Shown: positions 23,180 through 32,929 of the stretch, one piece after another
How the letters are laid out: the number at the start of each line of letters is the position of its first letter
Position numbering within the stretch: position 1 is the stretch's first letter
Translations under genes and position numbers: made by a program
Assembly: GCF_020438995.1 (NCBI RefSeq)
Contig: NZ_JAGQTN010000239.1
Coordinates: 1-64,000 of the forward strand
From: Gordonia sp. (in: high G+C Gram-positive bacteria)
GTDB lineage: Bacteria > Actinomycetota > Actinomycetes > Mycobacteriales > Mycobacteriaceae
Length of the DNA stretch: 64,000 nucleotides
Reading direction: 5' to 3'
The notes under the pieces: generated by a model
The model's database searches: none
Told to the model about the DNA's origin: nothing
What the model saw: only the letters and a program-made list of their open reading frames with translations

Positions 23180-26100
23180 ATGGCCCGCTCAACTGATGTT
23201 CAGGGGAAGGCCGCGACCGCCCTCCTCGACCTCGGCAGGTTCTTCACGCGCTGGGACGAATCCGACGACGGTCGGGTCGTGTTCAAGCGGGGTGGACGCG
23301 CCGGTGACGTGTTCTATCGGGACCGGTGGAGTCACGACAAGATTGTCCGGTCCACGCACGGGGTCAATTGCACGGGTTCGTGTTCGTGGAAGGTGTACGT
23401 CAAGGACGGCATCATCACCTGGGAGACGCAGGAAACCGACTATCCGTCGGTAGGGCCGGACCGCCCCGAATACGAGCCTCGTGGCTGTCCGCGCGGGGCC
23501 GCGTTCTCCTGGTACACCTACTCACCCACCCGGGTGCGCTATCCGTACGCACGTGGGGTGCTGGTGGAGATGTTCCGGGAAGCCAGGGCACGCCTGGGTG
23601 ATTCGGTACTGGCGTGGGCCGACATCGTCGCCGATCCGTTGCGCCGGCGGTCGTATCAGCAGGCGCGCGGCAAGGGCGGGCTGGTGCGGGTGAGTTGGGA
23701 GGAAGCGATCGACATCGCCGCCGCCGCGCACGTGCACACCATCAAGACGTACGGCCCCGACCGCTGTTCCGGATTCTCCCCGATCCCCGCGATGTCGATG
23801 GTGTCGCATTGTGTGGGAACACGTTTCATCCAGCTCATTGGCGGGGTGATGACCTCGTTCTACGACTGGTACGCCGATCTGCCGGTCGCCAGTCCGCAGG
23901 TGTTCGGCGATCAGACCGACGTCCCCGAGTCCGGCGACTGGTGGGATGCCACGTATCTGATGATGTGGGGCTCCAACGTCCCGGTCACCCGCACTCCGGA
24001 CGCGCACTGGATGGCGGAGGTCCGCTACCGGGGTACCAAGGTGGTGACCGTCAGCCCCGACTACGCCGACAACACGAAGTTCGCCGACGAGTGGCTGCCC
24101 GCGCAGGCCGGTACCGATGCCGCCCTCGCGATGGCGATGGGGCATGTGATCCTCAAGGAGTTCTTCGTCGACGCCCGCACCGAATTCTTCGACAAGTATG
24201 TGCGCACCTACACCGACCTACCCTTCCTCATTCACCTCGACGAACACGAAACAGGTTATGTACCAGGCAAGTTCGTCACCGCCGATGATCTCGGCAAGGA
24301 GAACGGGGGCGAGGAGGGTGACGACGCCGCCTGGCGCACAGTGATTCTCGACGACAACACCGGAAAACCGGTGGTGCCCAACGGCTCGATGGGCTACCGC
24401 TACTCGGCCGACGGCAACGGTAGATGGAACCTCGACCTCGAAGGTGTGACACCGGCGCTCTCGATCTACGGACGTGCCGGGGCCGAACCGGTCCCGGTGT
24501 CCTTCCCCGCCTTCGACACCCCCGACGGCAGCGGCGTCATCGTCTCACGAGGAGTTCCGGCGACCCGCGTCAACGGCCATCTGGTGACCACCGTGTTCGA
24601 CCTGATGCTGGCGCAGTACGGCGTCGGCCGCGACGGCCTGCCCGGGCACTGGCCCACCGGCTACGACGACGCGAGCGCCCCCTACACGCCGGCCTGGCAG
24701 GCCGAGATCACCGGCGTTCCCGCCGAGGCCGCGATCCGGGTGGCCCGCGAGTTCGCCACCAACGCCGTCGACTCCGACGGTCGTTCGATGATCATCATGG
24801 GTGCCGGTATCTGTCAGTGGTTCCACGGCGATGCCACCTACCGCGCCATCCTCACACTGCTGATCCTCACCGGGTGCATGGGCCGCAACGGTGGAGGCTG
24901 GGCCCATTATGTGGGGCAGGAGAAGTGCCGGCCGATCACCGGGTGGATCTCGCTGGCCAACGCCCTGGACTGGTCGCGGCCGCCGCGCACCATGACCGGT
25001 ACGTCGTACTGGTACATGCACACAGGGCAGTGGCGCAACGACGGCTACTCCACGGCCTCGCTGGCCTCCCCGCTGTCGACCGGCACGCTGGGTGACAGGC
25101 ACACCGCCGACGCCATCGCCCAGTCGGCGCGGCTGGGCTGGATGCCGTTCTATCCGCAGTTCAGCCGCAACCCCCTCGACGTCGCCGACGAGGCGACCGC
25201 TGCGGTCGACGCCGGAGACGCCGAGAATCCGGGCGCCTACATCGCCGCAAAGTTGCGGGACGGGTCGCTGACCCCGGCGATCAGCGACGTCGACGCCCCG
25301 GAAAACTGGCCGCGCACCCTCGTGTTGTGGCGGTCCAATCTGCTCGGATCCTCCGCCAAGGGAAACGAGTACTTCCTGCGAACCTTGCTCGGTACTCATC
25401 ACAACGTGCTGGGCTCGGAGAACCCCAATGCTCCGCGCCCGAAAGATGTGGCGTGGCACGATGACCCGCCCGAGGGCAAGCTCGATCTGCTGCTGTCGGC
25501 GGATTTCCGGATGACCTCGACCACTCTGCTCTCGGACGTCGTGCTGCCCGCGGCCACCTGGTACGAGAAGCACGATCTGTCGTCGACGGACATGCACCCC
25601 TACGTGCATGCCTTCTCCCCGGCGATCAATCCCCCGTGGGAGGCGAAAACCGACTTCGACCTGTTCCACCTGCTGGCCGGTCGGCTGTCGGAACTCGCCC
25701 GTACCCATCTGGGTGTGCGCAAGGATCTGGTGAGTGTGCCGGTGCAGCACGACACCCCGGGCGAGATGGCGCAGCCACACGGTCGCGTCATGGACTGGCA
25801 GGACGGGAAACACCCGATCCGGCCGGGCAGTAACGCACCCAACTTTGTTGTTGCCGAACGTGATTACACTGCGATCGCCGACAAGCTGGCCGCGGTCGGG
25901 CCGCTCGCCGACAAGCTGGGGTTCACCGTCAAGAACGTCACCTTCGACCTCACCGAGCAGACCGGGAAGCTGGCGCAGGAGAACGGGGTGATGCTCGGCG
26001 GTGCCGCCGACGGCCGCCCCGCCATCGACACTGACTCCAAACTCGCCGAGGCGATCCTGACGCTGTCGGGAACCACCAACGGCGAACTCGCGGTCCAGGG

Positions 26101-26893
26101 ATTCCGCACGCTGCAGCGGCGCGTCGGATTCCTGCTCGACGACCTCGCCCGCGGTTCGCAGGAGAAGCGGATCACCTTCGCCGACACCCAGCGCGCCCCG
26201 GTCCCCGTGATCACCTCACCCGAATGGTCCGGCTCGGAAACCGGTGGTCGTCGGTACGCCCCGTTCACGGTGAACATCGAGCGGCTCAAACCTTTTCACA
26301 CCCTCACCGGCCGCATGCACTTCTACCTCGATCACGACTGGATGATCGACACCGGCGAATCGCTGCCCACCTACCGCCCACCGCTGGACATGCACAAACT
26401 GTTCGCCGAGCCGACATTGAGACCCGATGGAGCGCAACAGATCACGGTGCGCTACCTGACACCCCATTCCAAATGGTCGATTCATTCGGAGTATCAGGAC
26501 AACCTGTTCATGCTGTCGCTCTCCCGTGGTGGTCCGACCGCGTGGATGAGTCCCGAGGACGCCGCCGCCATCGACGTCTCCGACAACGACTGGATCGAAT
26601 GCACCAACGCCAACGGTGTGCTGGTGGGGCGGGCCGTCGTCAGTCACCGGATGCCGAAAGGTGTTGTGTACGTGCACCACGCACAGGAGCGCACCATCGA
26701 CGTGCCCAAATCGGAGGCCACCGGACGGCGCGGCGGAATCCACAATTCGGTGACCCGGCTGCTGGTCAAACCCACCCACCTCATCGGCGGGTACGCCCAA
26801 CTCTCGTACGCGTTCAACTATCTCGGCCCCACCGGCAATCAGCGCGACATGGTCTCGACGATCCGCAAACGCAACCAGGAGGTGACCTACTGA
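23180..26893 (+). CDS. narG: Respiratory nitrate reductase, alpha subunit
   Basis: This 1237-aa catalytic subunit of the membrane-bound quinol:nitrate oxidoreductase carries Mo-bisMGD and one [4Fe-4S] cluster on the cytoplasmic face. The N-terminal STHGVNCTGSCSW followed by YEPRGCPRG gives the HxxxCxxxC...C ligands of that cluster. The stretch YADLPVASPQVFGDQTDVPE matches the NarG region containing the Asp ligand to molybdenum. WGSNVPVTRTPDAHW is the usual cofactor-binding segment. Length is normal for the family and there is no Tat signal, as expected. The start is at 23180; its weak ribosome binding site is the only doubtful point. It is first gene of narGHJI-narK, and its TGA overlaps the narH ATG by one base. 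Confidence 0.97.
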   Translation: MARSTDVQGKAATALLDLGRFFTRWDESDDGRVVFKRGGRAGDVFYRDRWSHDKIVRSTHGVNCTGSCSWKVYVKDGIITWETQETDYPSVGPDRPEYEPRGCPRGAAFSWYTYSPTRVRYPYARGVLVEMFREARARLGDSVLAWADIVADPLRRRSYQQARGKGGLVRVSWEEAIDIAAAAHVHTIKTYGPDRCSGFSPIPAMSMVSHCVGTRFIQLIGGVMTSFYDWYADLPVASPQVFGDQTDVPESGDWWDATYLMMWGSNVPVTRTPDAHWMAEVRYRGTKVVTVSPDYADNTKFADEWLPAQAGTDAALAMAMGHVILKEFFVDARTEFFDKYVRTYTDLPFLIHLDEHETGYVPGKFVTADDLGKENGGEEGDDAAWRTVILDDNTGKPVVPNGSMGYRYSADGNGRWNLDLEGVTPALSIYGRAGAEPVPVSFPAFDTPDGSGVIVSRGVPATRVNGHLVTTVFDLMLAQYGVGRDGLPGHWPTGYDDASAPYTPAWQAEITGVPAEAAIRVAREFATNAVDSDGRSMIIMGAGICQWFHGDATYRAILTLLILTGCMGRNGGGWAHYVGQEKCRPITGWISLANALDWSRPPRTMTGTSYWYMHTGQWRNDGYSTASLASPLSTGTLGDRHTADAIAQSARLGWMPFYPQFSRNPLDVADEATAAVDAGDAENPGAYIAAKLRDGSLTPAISDVDAPENWPRTLVLWRSNLLGSSAKGNEYFLRTLLGTHHNVLGSENPNAPRPKDVAWHDDPPEGKLDLLLSADFRMTSTTLLSDVVLPAATWYEKHDLSSTDMHPYVHAFSPAINPPWEAKTDFDLFHLLAGRLSELARTHLGVRKDLVSVPVQHDTPGEMAQPHGRVMDWQDGKHPIRPGSNAPNFVVAERDYTAIADKLAAVGPLADKLGFTVKNVTFDLTEQTGKLAQENGVMLGGAADGRPAIDTDSKLAEAILTLSGTTNGELAVQGFRTLQRRVGFLLDDLARGSQEKRITFADTQRAPVPVITSPEWSGSETGGRRYAPFTVNIERLKPFHTLTGRMHFYLDHDWMIDTGESLPTYRPPLDMHKLFAEPTLRPDGAQQITVRYLTPHSKWSIHSEYQDNLFMLSLSRGGPTAWMSPEDAAAIDVSDNDWIECTNANGVLVGRAVVSHRMPKGVVYVHHAQERTIDVPKSEATGRRGGIHNSVTRLLVKPTHLIGGYAQLSYAFNYLGPTGNQRDMVSTIRKRNQEVTY

Positions 26894-28557
26894 TGCGCGT
26901 CATGGCTCAGGTCGGGATGGTGATGAATCTCGACAAATGCATCGGCTGCCACACCTGCTCGGTCACCTGTAAGCAGGCCTGGACCAACCGCGCGGGCACC
27001 GAATACGTGTGGTTCAACAATGTGGAAACCCGCCCCGGACAGGGCTACCCACGTCGCCACGAGGATCAGGAGAAGTGGCGCGGCGGGTGGACACTCAACC
27101 GGCGGGGCAAATTGCGGCTGCGCACCGGTGGGCGGCTGCAGAAGCTGCTGACCCTGTTCGCCAGTCCGGTACAGCCCACCATCGCCGACTATTACGAGCC
27201 GTGGACCTACGACTATCAAACCCTTGTCGAGGCACCGCTCGGCGACGACTTTCCCGTCGCCCGGCCCAAATCGCTCCTCACCGGCGAGGACATGAAAGTC
27301 AAGTGGTCGGCCAACTGGGACGACAACCTCGGCGGCACAACCGAACTCGGACATCTCGACCCGATCGTCGCCAAGCTGCGCGCAGAGTCCGAGGAGGCGA
27401 TCAAGTTCAGCTTTGAACAGACCTTCATGTTCTATCTGCCCCGCATCTGCGAGCACTGCCTGAATCCGTCGTGCATGGCGTCGTGTCCGTCGGGCGCCAT
27501 CTACAAGCGCAGCGAGGACGGCATCGTGCTGGTCGACCAGGACCAGTGCCGCGGTTGGCGGCAGTGCATCACCGGCTGCCCGTACAAGAAGATCTACTTC
27601 AACCACAAATCCGGGAAAGCCGAGAAATGCACACTCTGCTATCCGCGGGTGGAGGCGGGCCTGCCGACGGTGTGCTCCGAAACGTGCGTCGGCAGGCTGC
27701 GGTATCTCGGGGTGTTCCTCTACGACGCAGACAAGGTGACAGCCGCCGCGTCGACACCGGACGAAAAGGATCTGTACCAGGCGCAACTGGATCTGCTGCT
27801 CGATCCGGCCGACCCGGAGGTCATCACCGCCGCCCGAGCCGCCGGAATCAGCGACGACTGGCTGGAGGCGGCGCGCAGATCCCCGGTGTACGCACTGGCC
27901 AAGAAGTACAAGGTGGCGTTGCCGCTGCATCCGGAATACCGCACTATGCCGATGGTCTGGTACATCCCGCCGCTGTCCCCGATCGTCGACCTGCTCGCCG
28001 GACAAGGCCACGACGCCGAGTCACACACCAACCTCTTCGGCGCCATCGAGGCGTTGCGGATCCCGGTGGAATACCTGGCCGAACTGTTCACCGCGGGCGA
28101 CGCCGCCGTCGTCGACGGGGTGCTGCGCAAGCTTGCCGCGATGCGCTCGTACATGCGCGATGTGACCCTCGGCCGCGAGACCCGGCCCGAGATCCCCGCA
28201 TCGGTCGGGATGACCGAGGAACGGGTGTACGAGATGTACCGCCTCCTGGCGATCGCCAAATACCATGACCGCTATGTGATTCCGACAGCCCACAGCGAAC
28301 AGGCCGTCGGTCTCGACGAATCGGCCTGCTCGCTGGATTTCGACGGCGGCCCCGGAATGTTCGACTCGGGAATCTTCGGCGAAGCCAGCGGGCGGCCGGC
28401 ACCGGTATCGGTGGAGACCTTTCACGCGCTCAAACAGCGGCAGACCAGCGACTCGGCCGCCGGGCGATCCGCCATGGCCGGGCGCACCAATCTGCTCAAC
28501 TGGGACGGCAACGGCGCCCCCGCCGGGCTGTTCCCGGAACGGGTGCCGCGGTCATGA
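26893..28557 (+). CDS. narH: Respiratory nitrate reductase, beta subunit
   Basis: This 554-aa iron-sulfur electron-transfer subunit links the haem b subunit NarI to NarG. Four cysteine groups are visible: CIGCHTCSVTC near the N-terminus, CEHCLNPSCMASCPSG, CRGWRQCITGCP and CTLCYPRVEAGLPTVCSETC. In the third, Trp replaces one Cys, the hallmark of the [3Fe-4S] cluster. The ATG at 26893 shares its A with the narG stop (TGATG) and lies after AGGAGGTGA inside narG, so translation is coupled. The open frame extends upstream within narG but the homology starts here. The 3' end overlaps narJ by four bases. Confidence 0.97.
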   Translation: MRVMAQVGMVMNLDKCIGCHTCSVTCKQAWTNRAGTEYVWFNNVETRPGQGYPRRHEDQEKWRGGWTLNRRGKLRLRTGGRLQKLLTLFASPVQPTIADYYEPWTYDYQTLVEAPLGDDFPVARPKSLLTGEDMKVKWSANWDDNLGGTTELGHLDPIVAKLRAESEEAIKFSFEQTFMFYLPRICEHCLNPSCMASCPSGAIYKRSEDGIVLVDQDQCRGWRQCITGCPYKKIYFNHKSGKAEKCTLCYPRVEAGLPTVCSETCVGRLRYLGVFLYDADKVTAAASTPDEKDLYQAQLDLLLDPADPEVITAARAAGISDDWLEAARRSPVYALAKKYKVALPLHPEYRTMPMVWYIPPLSPIVDLLAGQGHDAESHTNLFGAIEALRIPVEYLAELFTAGDAAVVDGVLRKLAAMRSYMRDVTLGRETRPEIPASVGMTEERVYEMYRLLAIAKYHDRYVIPTAHSEQAVGLDESACSLDFDGGPGMFDSGIFGEASGRPAPVSVETFHALKQRQTSDSAAGRSAMAGRTNLLNWDGNGAPAGLFPERVPRS

Positions 28558-29225
28558 AAATCCCCCTCCTGCAACGCAAGGAATCACCGGAACAGGCCGG
28601 CTCGGCACAGTGGCCGATCGTCTACCAGGTCGCCTCGTGGTGCCTGAGCTACCCCGACGACCAACTGCTCGAACTCCTTCCACTGTTGACCGACGCCCTC
28701 GCTGAGCAACCCGGCAGCCGGCCGATCGTCCTGCTGCGCTCAGTGGTCGACGCCTTGCGCTCGGGTGCGCCCGACGAACTGCGCCACGACTACGTCGACG
28801 TGTTCGACCTGTCCCGCGCGCACACCCTGTACCTGACGTATTGGACCGACGGCGACACCCGGCGCCGCGGGGAGGCCCTGGCCGCCGTCAAACAGCTCTA
28901 CCGCGACAGCGGCTACCTCACCGACCTGCACGGCGAATTACCCGACCATCTGCCCATCGTGCTGGAGTTCTGCGCGCGGGTCGACCACGACGGAGGACGT
29001 GAGCTTCTCGGCCGATTTCGAGGTGCGCTCGAGAAGATCGAACGGGCGCTGCGCGAGCGTCGCAGCGTCTACGCCGACGCGCTGGCCGCAATCGTCCTCA
29101 CCTTGCCGGAGAGCGACACGAATCCGATTGCCCCGCAACAGACACCGGTCGAGTTCGTCGGACTCGAACCCTACGGTCCGCGGCTGCTGCCGTTGCAGCC
29201 CACGGGGCAGGCGAACCGGAGGTAG
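28554..29225 (+). CDS. narJ: Nitrate reductase assembly chaperone
   Basis: This 223-aa cytoplasmic chaperone of the TorD/NarJ family holds NarG and helps insert the molybdenum cofactor before NarGH docks on NarI. Family features include VASWCLSYPDDQLLELLP at the N-terminus and the YVDVFDLSRAHTLYLTYW segment, close to the conserved YVxxFDxxxxxxLYL pattern. It starts with an ATGA overlap on the narH stop and ends 3 bases before the narI start. Position and size are standard for narGHJI. Confidence 0.95.
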   Translation: MKIPLLQRKESPEQAGSAQWPIVYQVASWCLSYPDDQLLELLPLLTDALAEQPGSRPIVLLRSVVDALRSGAPDELRHDYVDVFDLSRAHTLYLTYWTDGDTRRRGEALAAVKQLYRDSGYLTDLHGELPDHLPIVLEFCARVDHDGGRELLGRFRGALEKIERALRERRSVYADALAAIVLTLPESDTNPIAPQQTPVEFVGLEPYGPRLLPLQPTGQANRR

Positions 29226-29228
29226 CAG

Positions 29229-29978
29229 ATGAACATCTTGCTGTGGGGCGTGATCCCCTACATCACATTGTTTCTCGTCATCGGCGGCACCATGTGGCGC
29301 TACCGGTTCGACAAATTCGGCTGGACCACAAGGTCATCGGAGCTGTACGAGTCGCGGCTGCTGCGCATCGCGTCACCGCTGTTCCACTACGGTGTACTCG
29401 TGGTGATCGCCGGTCACGCCATCGGACTGGTGATCCCCGAGTCGTGGACCGAGTTCTTCGGCATCACAGAGAGCCTCTACCACTGGACGGCCGCCATATC
29501 CGGCCTGATCGCCGCCGCCGCAACACTTGTCGGCTGCGGTCTGCTCATCTACCGGCGCCGGCGTACCGGACCGGTGTTCATGGCCACCACCCGCAACGAC
29601 AAACTCATGTACGCCGCACTCGTATCCGCGCTGCTGGCAGGAACTTTCATCACCCTCGTCGGCACCGTCGACCCGCACGGCGAAGGCGTCAACTACCGCG
29701 AGACCGTCTCGCCCTGGTTCCGGTCGATCTTCTACCTCAACCCCGACATCGACGCGATGTCCGGGGCACCGCTGCGTTTCCACGTGCATGTGCTGATCGG
29801 GATGACGTTGTTCTGCCTCGTCCCGTTCACCCGTCTCGTCCACATCTTCACCGCCCCACTGCATTACCTGTTCCGGCCCTACATCGTCTACCGCAGCCGT
29901 GACCGGATTCCGGCACCGGGCGCACGGCCGGCGCGGCGTGGTTGGGCGCCCATCGGAGTGAAGGATCGCGACCAATGA
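29229..29978 (+). CDS. narI: Respiratory nitrate reductase, gamma (cytochrome b) subunit
   Basis: This 249-aa membrane anchor oxidises menaquinol and passes electrons to NarH through two b haems. Five hydrophobic segments are visible, the first being ILLWGVIPYITLFLVIGGTMW. The haem-ligand histidines fit FHYGVLVVIAGHAIG (second helix) and FHVHVLIGMTLFCLVPFTRLVH (fifth helix). GGAGGTAG precedes the ATG. The stop overlaps the narK start by four bases (ATGA). Confidence 0.96.
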   Translation: MNILLWGVIPYITLFLVIGGTMWRYRFDKFGWTTRSSELYESRLLRIASPLFHYGVLVVIAGHAIGLVIPESWTEFFGITESLYHWTAAISGLIAAAATLVGCGLLIYRRRRTGPVFMATTRNDKLMYAALVSALLAGTFITLVGTVDPHGEGVNYRETVSPWFRSIFYLNPDIDAMSGAPLRFHVHVLIGMTLFCLVPFTRLVHIFTAPLHYLFRPYIVYRSRDRIPAPGARPARRGWAPIGVKDRDQ

Positions 29979-31183
29979 CCACCGAGACAGCGGCACCGGC
30001 CATCACCTCCCGCGACCAGGCCACCAACCTCGCACTGGCGACGCTGGCGTTCGGCATCAGCTTCTGGGCGTGGAACCTGGTGGGCCCCTTGGCCATCAGA
30101 TATGCCACCGACCTGAACCTGTCGGCGGGCCAGAAGTCCGTGCTGGTCGCTATTCCGGTGCTCGTCGGATCGCTTGGCCGTATCATCACCGGAGCACTCA
30201 CCGACCGCTACGGCGGGCGGACCATGTTCCCGGCGCTACTGCTCCTGACGGTACCGTTCGTGCTGCTCATCGCCGTCGCCGGGGAACTGGAAAGCTACGC
30301 ACTGCTTCTGGTGATCGGATTCTTCCTCGGTGTCGGCGGCACCACCTTCGCCGTCGGCATTCCATTCGTGAACGCCTGGTACGACCCCTCCCGCCGTGGT
30401 TTCGCCACAGGCGTTTTCGGTGCCGGGATGGGCGGTACCGCACTGTCGGCATTCTTCACCCCCCGATTCGTGAATTGGTTCGGCTATTTCGCCACGCATG
30501 TGATCATCGCCGTGGCGCTCGTGGTGGTTGCCGTGATCTGCCGGGTCTTCATGCACGACTCACCCCGGTGGTCACCCAACCACGATCCGGTGGTCCCCAA
30601 GTTGATGGGCGCCGCCAAGCTGCCCATCACCTGGGAGATGGGCTTTCTCTACGCGGCGGCCTTCGGCGGATTCGTCGCCTTCTCCACCTATCTGCCCACC
30701 TACCTCAACGACGTATACGCCGTCGACGCCCAGGGCGCCGGCACCCGCACCGCCGGATTCGCGATCGCCGCGGTGATCGCCCGCCCGTGCGGTGGTGTGC
30801 TCGCCGACAAGTTCGGGCCCCGCCTGATCACGTTCATCTCGTGCGCCGGTGCCGCGATCCTGGCCATCTGGATGCTCACCGAACCGCCCCTGGAGATCCC
30901 GGCGGGCATCAACTTCGTGCTCATGGCGCTGTTCATGGGCCTCGGCTCGGGGTCGGTGTTCACCTGGGTTGCCCAGGTCGCCCCCGCCGAACGAGTCGGC
31001 GCGGTCACCGGGATCGTCGGTGCCGCGGGCGGACTCGGCGGCTTCTTCCCACCGATGGCCATGGGCGCTACCTACGACGCCGACGCCCACAGCTACACCC
31101 TCGGCCTGGCACTGCTCAGCGTGTTCGCCGTAGCCGCAGCTCTGATCACCGCCTTCGTCATCCGCAAACAAGACCGCACCTGA
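29975..31183 (+). CDS. narK: Nitrate/nitrite transporter of the major facilitator superfamily
   Basis: This 402-aa protein has about twelve membrane segments. The two Gly-rich nitrate-signature motifs of the NarK/NNP family are present: GVFGAGMGGTALSAFF in the first half and GIVGAAGGLGGFFPP in the second. It imports nitrate and/or exports nitrite for the adjacent reductase. I chose the ATG at 29975 because AAGGATCG lies just upstream and the start overlaps the narI stop. An in-frame start 33 bases earlier only adds a hydrophilic MGAHRSEG stretch. It is last gene of the operon, followed by a strong hairpin. Confidence 0.94.
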   Translation: MTTETAAPAITSRDQATNLALATLAFGISFWAWNLVGPLAIRYATDLNLSAGQKSVLVAIPVLVGSLGRIITGALTDRYGGRTMFPALLLLTVPFVLLIAVAGELESYALLLVIGFFLGVGGTTFAVGIPFVNAWYDPSRRGFATGVFGAGMGGTALSAFFTPRFVNWFGYFATHVIIAVALVVVAVICRVFMHDSPRWSPNHDPVVPKLMGAAKLPITWEMGFLYAAAFGGFVAFSTYLPTYLNDVYAVDAQGAGTRTAGFAIAAVIARPCGGVLADKFGPRLITFISCAGAAILAIWMLTEPPLEIPAGINFVLMALFMGLGSGSVFTWVAQVAPAERVGAVTGIVGAAGGLGGFFPPMAMGATYDADAHSYTLGLALLSVFAVAAALITAFVIRKQDRT

Positions 31184-31206
31184 GTGCGACAAGGTTGCTG
31201 ACGACG

Positions 31207-31237
31207 CGACCCCACCTTCTGCAAGAAGGTGGGGTCG
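31207..31237. terminator. Strong hairpin between narK and rpsN
   Basis: A perfect 14-base stem (CGACCCCACCTTCT / AGAAGGTGGGGTCG) with loop GCA sits 23 bases after narK and 35 bases beyond the minus-strand rpsN stop. It probably terminates both converging operons. There is no T-run on either side. Confidence 0.85.
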
Positions 31238-31272
31238 TCCGATGTCATTACCGGCTCAGTGAGCCGGAGGCG

Positions 31273-31458
31273 TCACCAGCTGGACTTCTGCACGCCCGGC
31301 AGCTCGCCGGCGTGAGCCATGTCGCGCAGGCACACGCGGCACAGGCCGAACTTGCGGTACACCGAGTGCGGACGGCCGCACTTGTTGCACCGGGTGTAGC
31401 CGCGCACGGCGAACTTCGGCTTCTTGGCGGCCTTGTTGACCAGAGCCTTCTTTGCCAT
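31273..31458 (-). CDS. rpsN: 30S ribosomal protein S14, zinc-binding type
   Basis: A 61-aa S14 of the short type Z, with zinc ligands in [20 protein letters not shown] (two CxxC pairs). AGGAGG precedes the ATG at 31458, and the frame opens one base past the rplE stop codon. It binds 16S rRNA in the small-subunit head. It is the last gene of this ribosomal block. In most relatives rpsH follows here, but instead the nar operon converges on it. Confidence 0.96.
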   Translation of the reverse strand: MAKKALVNKAAKKPKFAVRGYTRCNKCGRPHSVYRKFGLCRVCLRDMAHAGELPGVQKSSW

Positions 31459-31459
31459 G

Positions 31460-32038
31460 TCAGGCCTCCTTGGCGTTGTTGTCTTTGAACGGGAAGCCGA
31501 GGTGACGCAGCAGCGCACGGCCTTCGTCGTCGTTGGTGGCGGTGGTGACGACGGTGATGTCCATACCGCGCGGACGATCGATCTTGTCGATGTTGATCTC
31601 ATGGAACATCGACTGCTCGTTCAGGCCGAACGTGTAGTTGCCGTTGCCGTCGAACTGACGGTCCGACAGGCCGCGGAAGTCGCGGATACGGGGCAGCGCG
31701 ATCGACACGAGACGGTCGAGGAACTCCCACATCCGGTCGCCACGCAGGGTGACGCGGGCGCCGATCGGCATGCCCTCACGCAGCTTGAACTGCGCGATCG
31801 ACTTGCGGGCGCGACGGATCTCCGGACGCTGACCGGTGATCAGCTCCAGGTCGGCGACGGCGCCGTTGATCAGCTTGGCGTCGCGGGCGGCATCGCCCAC
31901 ACCCATGTTGACGACGACCTTGACCACGCCCGGGATCTGCATCACGTTGGCGTAGTCGAATTCTTTGTTCAGCTCGGCCTTGATTTCCTCGCGGTAGCGG
32001 GTCTTCAGGCGGGGAGTGACTTTTTCGGTGGTGGTCAT
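31460..32038 (-). CDS. rplE: 50S ribosomal protein L5
   Basis: A 192-aa L5, which binds 5S rRNA in the central protuberance. Recognisable segments are [11 protein letters not shown] at the N-terminus, [13 protein letters not shown], and [17 protein letters not shown] near the C-terminus. Length is slightly longer than the ~180 aa of E. coli, normal for actinobacteria. It starts 2 bases after rplX ends and lies between rplX and rpsN as in the spc operon. Confidence 0.97.
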   Translation of the reverse strand: MTTTEKVTPRLKTRYREEIKAELNKEFDYANVMQIPGVVKVVVNMGVGDAARDAKLINGAVADLELITGQRPEIRRARKSIAQFKLREGMPIGARVTLRGDRMWEFLDRLVSIALPRIRDFRGLSDRQFDGNGNYTFGLNEQSMFHEINIDKIDRPRGMDITVVTTATNDDEGRALLRHLGFPFKDNNAKEA

Positions 32039-32040
32039 GC

Positions 32041-32358
32041 TCAGATGTCCTTCCCGCTCTTGCGCGAGATCCGGACCTTCTTGCCGGACTCCTCATCGAT
32101 GCGGTACCCGACGCGGGTGGGGTTGCCGTCGGAGTCCACAACCATCACGTTGGACACGTGGATGGGGGCTTCCTGAGTCACGATGCCGCCGGAGGAGGCA
32201 CCGCGCTCGTTGGCCGACGCGGCGGTGTGCTTCTTGATTCGGTTGACGCCCTCGACCAGGACACGCTGCTGCTTCGGGAAGGCCTGGATGACCTTGCCCT
32301 TGGCGCCCTTGTCCTTGCCCGAGATGACGATCACGGTGTCACCCTTGTGCACCTTCAT
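32041..32358 (-). CDS. rplX: 50S ribosomal protein L24
   Basis: A 105-aa L24, an early assembly protein of the large subunit. The KOW motif is at the N-terminus ([20 protein letters not shown]). The [10 protein letters not shown] segment follows. It begins one base after the rplN stop, with a GGAGGTGA ribosome binding site inside the end of rplN. Confidence 0.97.
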   Translation of the reverse strand: MKVHKGDTVIVISGKDKGAKGKVIQAFPKQQRVLVEGVNRIKKHTAASANERGASSGGIVTQEAPIHVSNVMVVDSDGNPTRVGYRIDEESGKKVRISRKSGKDI

Positions 32359-32359
32359 G

Positions 32360-32728
32360 TCAGATCACCTCCGGTGCCAGCGACACGATCTTCATGAACT
32401 TCTTGTCACGCAGCTCGCGGCCGACGGGGCCGAAGATGCGGGTACCGCGCGGGTCGCTCTCGTTCTTGAGGATGACGGCGGCATTCTCGTCGAAACGGAT
32501 GTAGCTGCCGTCCGGGCGGCGACGCTCCTTGACGGTGCGGACGATGACGGCCTTGACGACCTCGCCCTTCTTCACGTTGCCACCGGGGATGGCGTCCTTG
32601 ACAGTGGCGACGATGACGTCACCAATGCCTGCGTAACGTCGCGACGATCCGCCGAGCACGCGGATGCACAGGATTTCCTTGGCACCGGTGTTGTCGGCGA
32701 CGCGCAGACGCGATTCCTGCTGAATCAC
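32360..32728 (-). CDS. rplN: 50S ribosomal protein L14
   Basis: A 122-aa L14, standard length, starting [19 protein letters not shown] and containing the [22 protein letters not shown] segment. It binds 23S rRNA at the subunit interface (bridge B8). It is first gene of the minus-strand set rplN-rplX-rplE-rpsN. A ~200-base upstream region suggests its own promoter. Confidence 0.97.
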   Translation of the reverse strand: MIQQESRLRVADNTGAKEILCIRVLGGSSRRYAGIGDVIVATVKDAIPGGNVKKGEVVKAVIVRTVKERRRPDGSYIRFDENAAVILKNESDPRGTRIFGPVGRELRDKKFMKIVSLAPEVI

Positions 32729-32898
32729 AGTGCGTAGTCTCCTTGACCTGGAACTTTATGTGCGCCGGATTTCCGACCCGACGCACACGGTCTGTCGCCA
32801 CCGGACACGCGCCTGCCACCGGAAATCACCGAGGTGAGGAGCCGGAGGGGGTTCGCGAACCGATTCACGACGCACGCAGCGCCGTAGGCAACCCGTCA

Positions 32899-32927
32899 AG
32901 TGTAGAAGACTCGCAGGTAGAAACCAA
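32899..32927 (-). promoter_or_regulatory. Candidate promoter of rplN
   Basis: On the minus strand TTGGTT (32922-32927), 17 bases, then TACACT (32899-32904), about 170 bases before the rplN start. It is a moderate match to a housekeeping actinobacterial promoter in the only space available. It abuts the 3' end of the LuxR gene. Confidence 0.35.
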
Positions 32928-32929
32928 AT

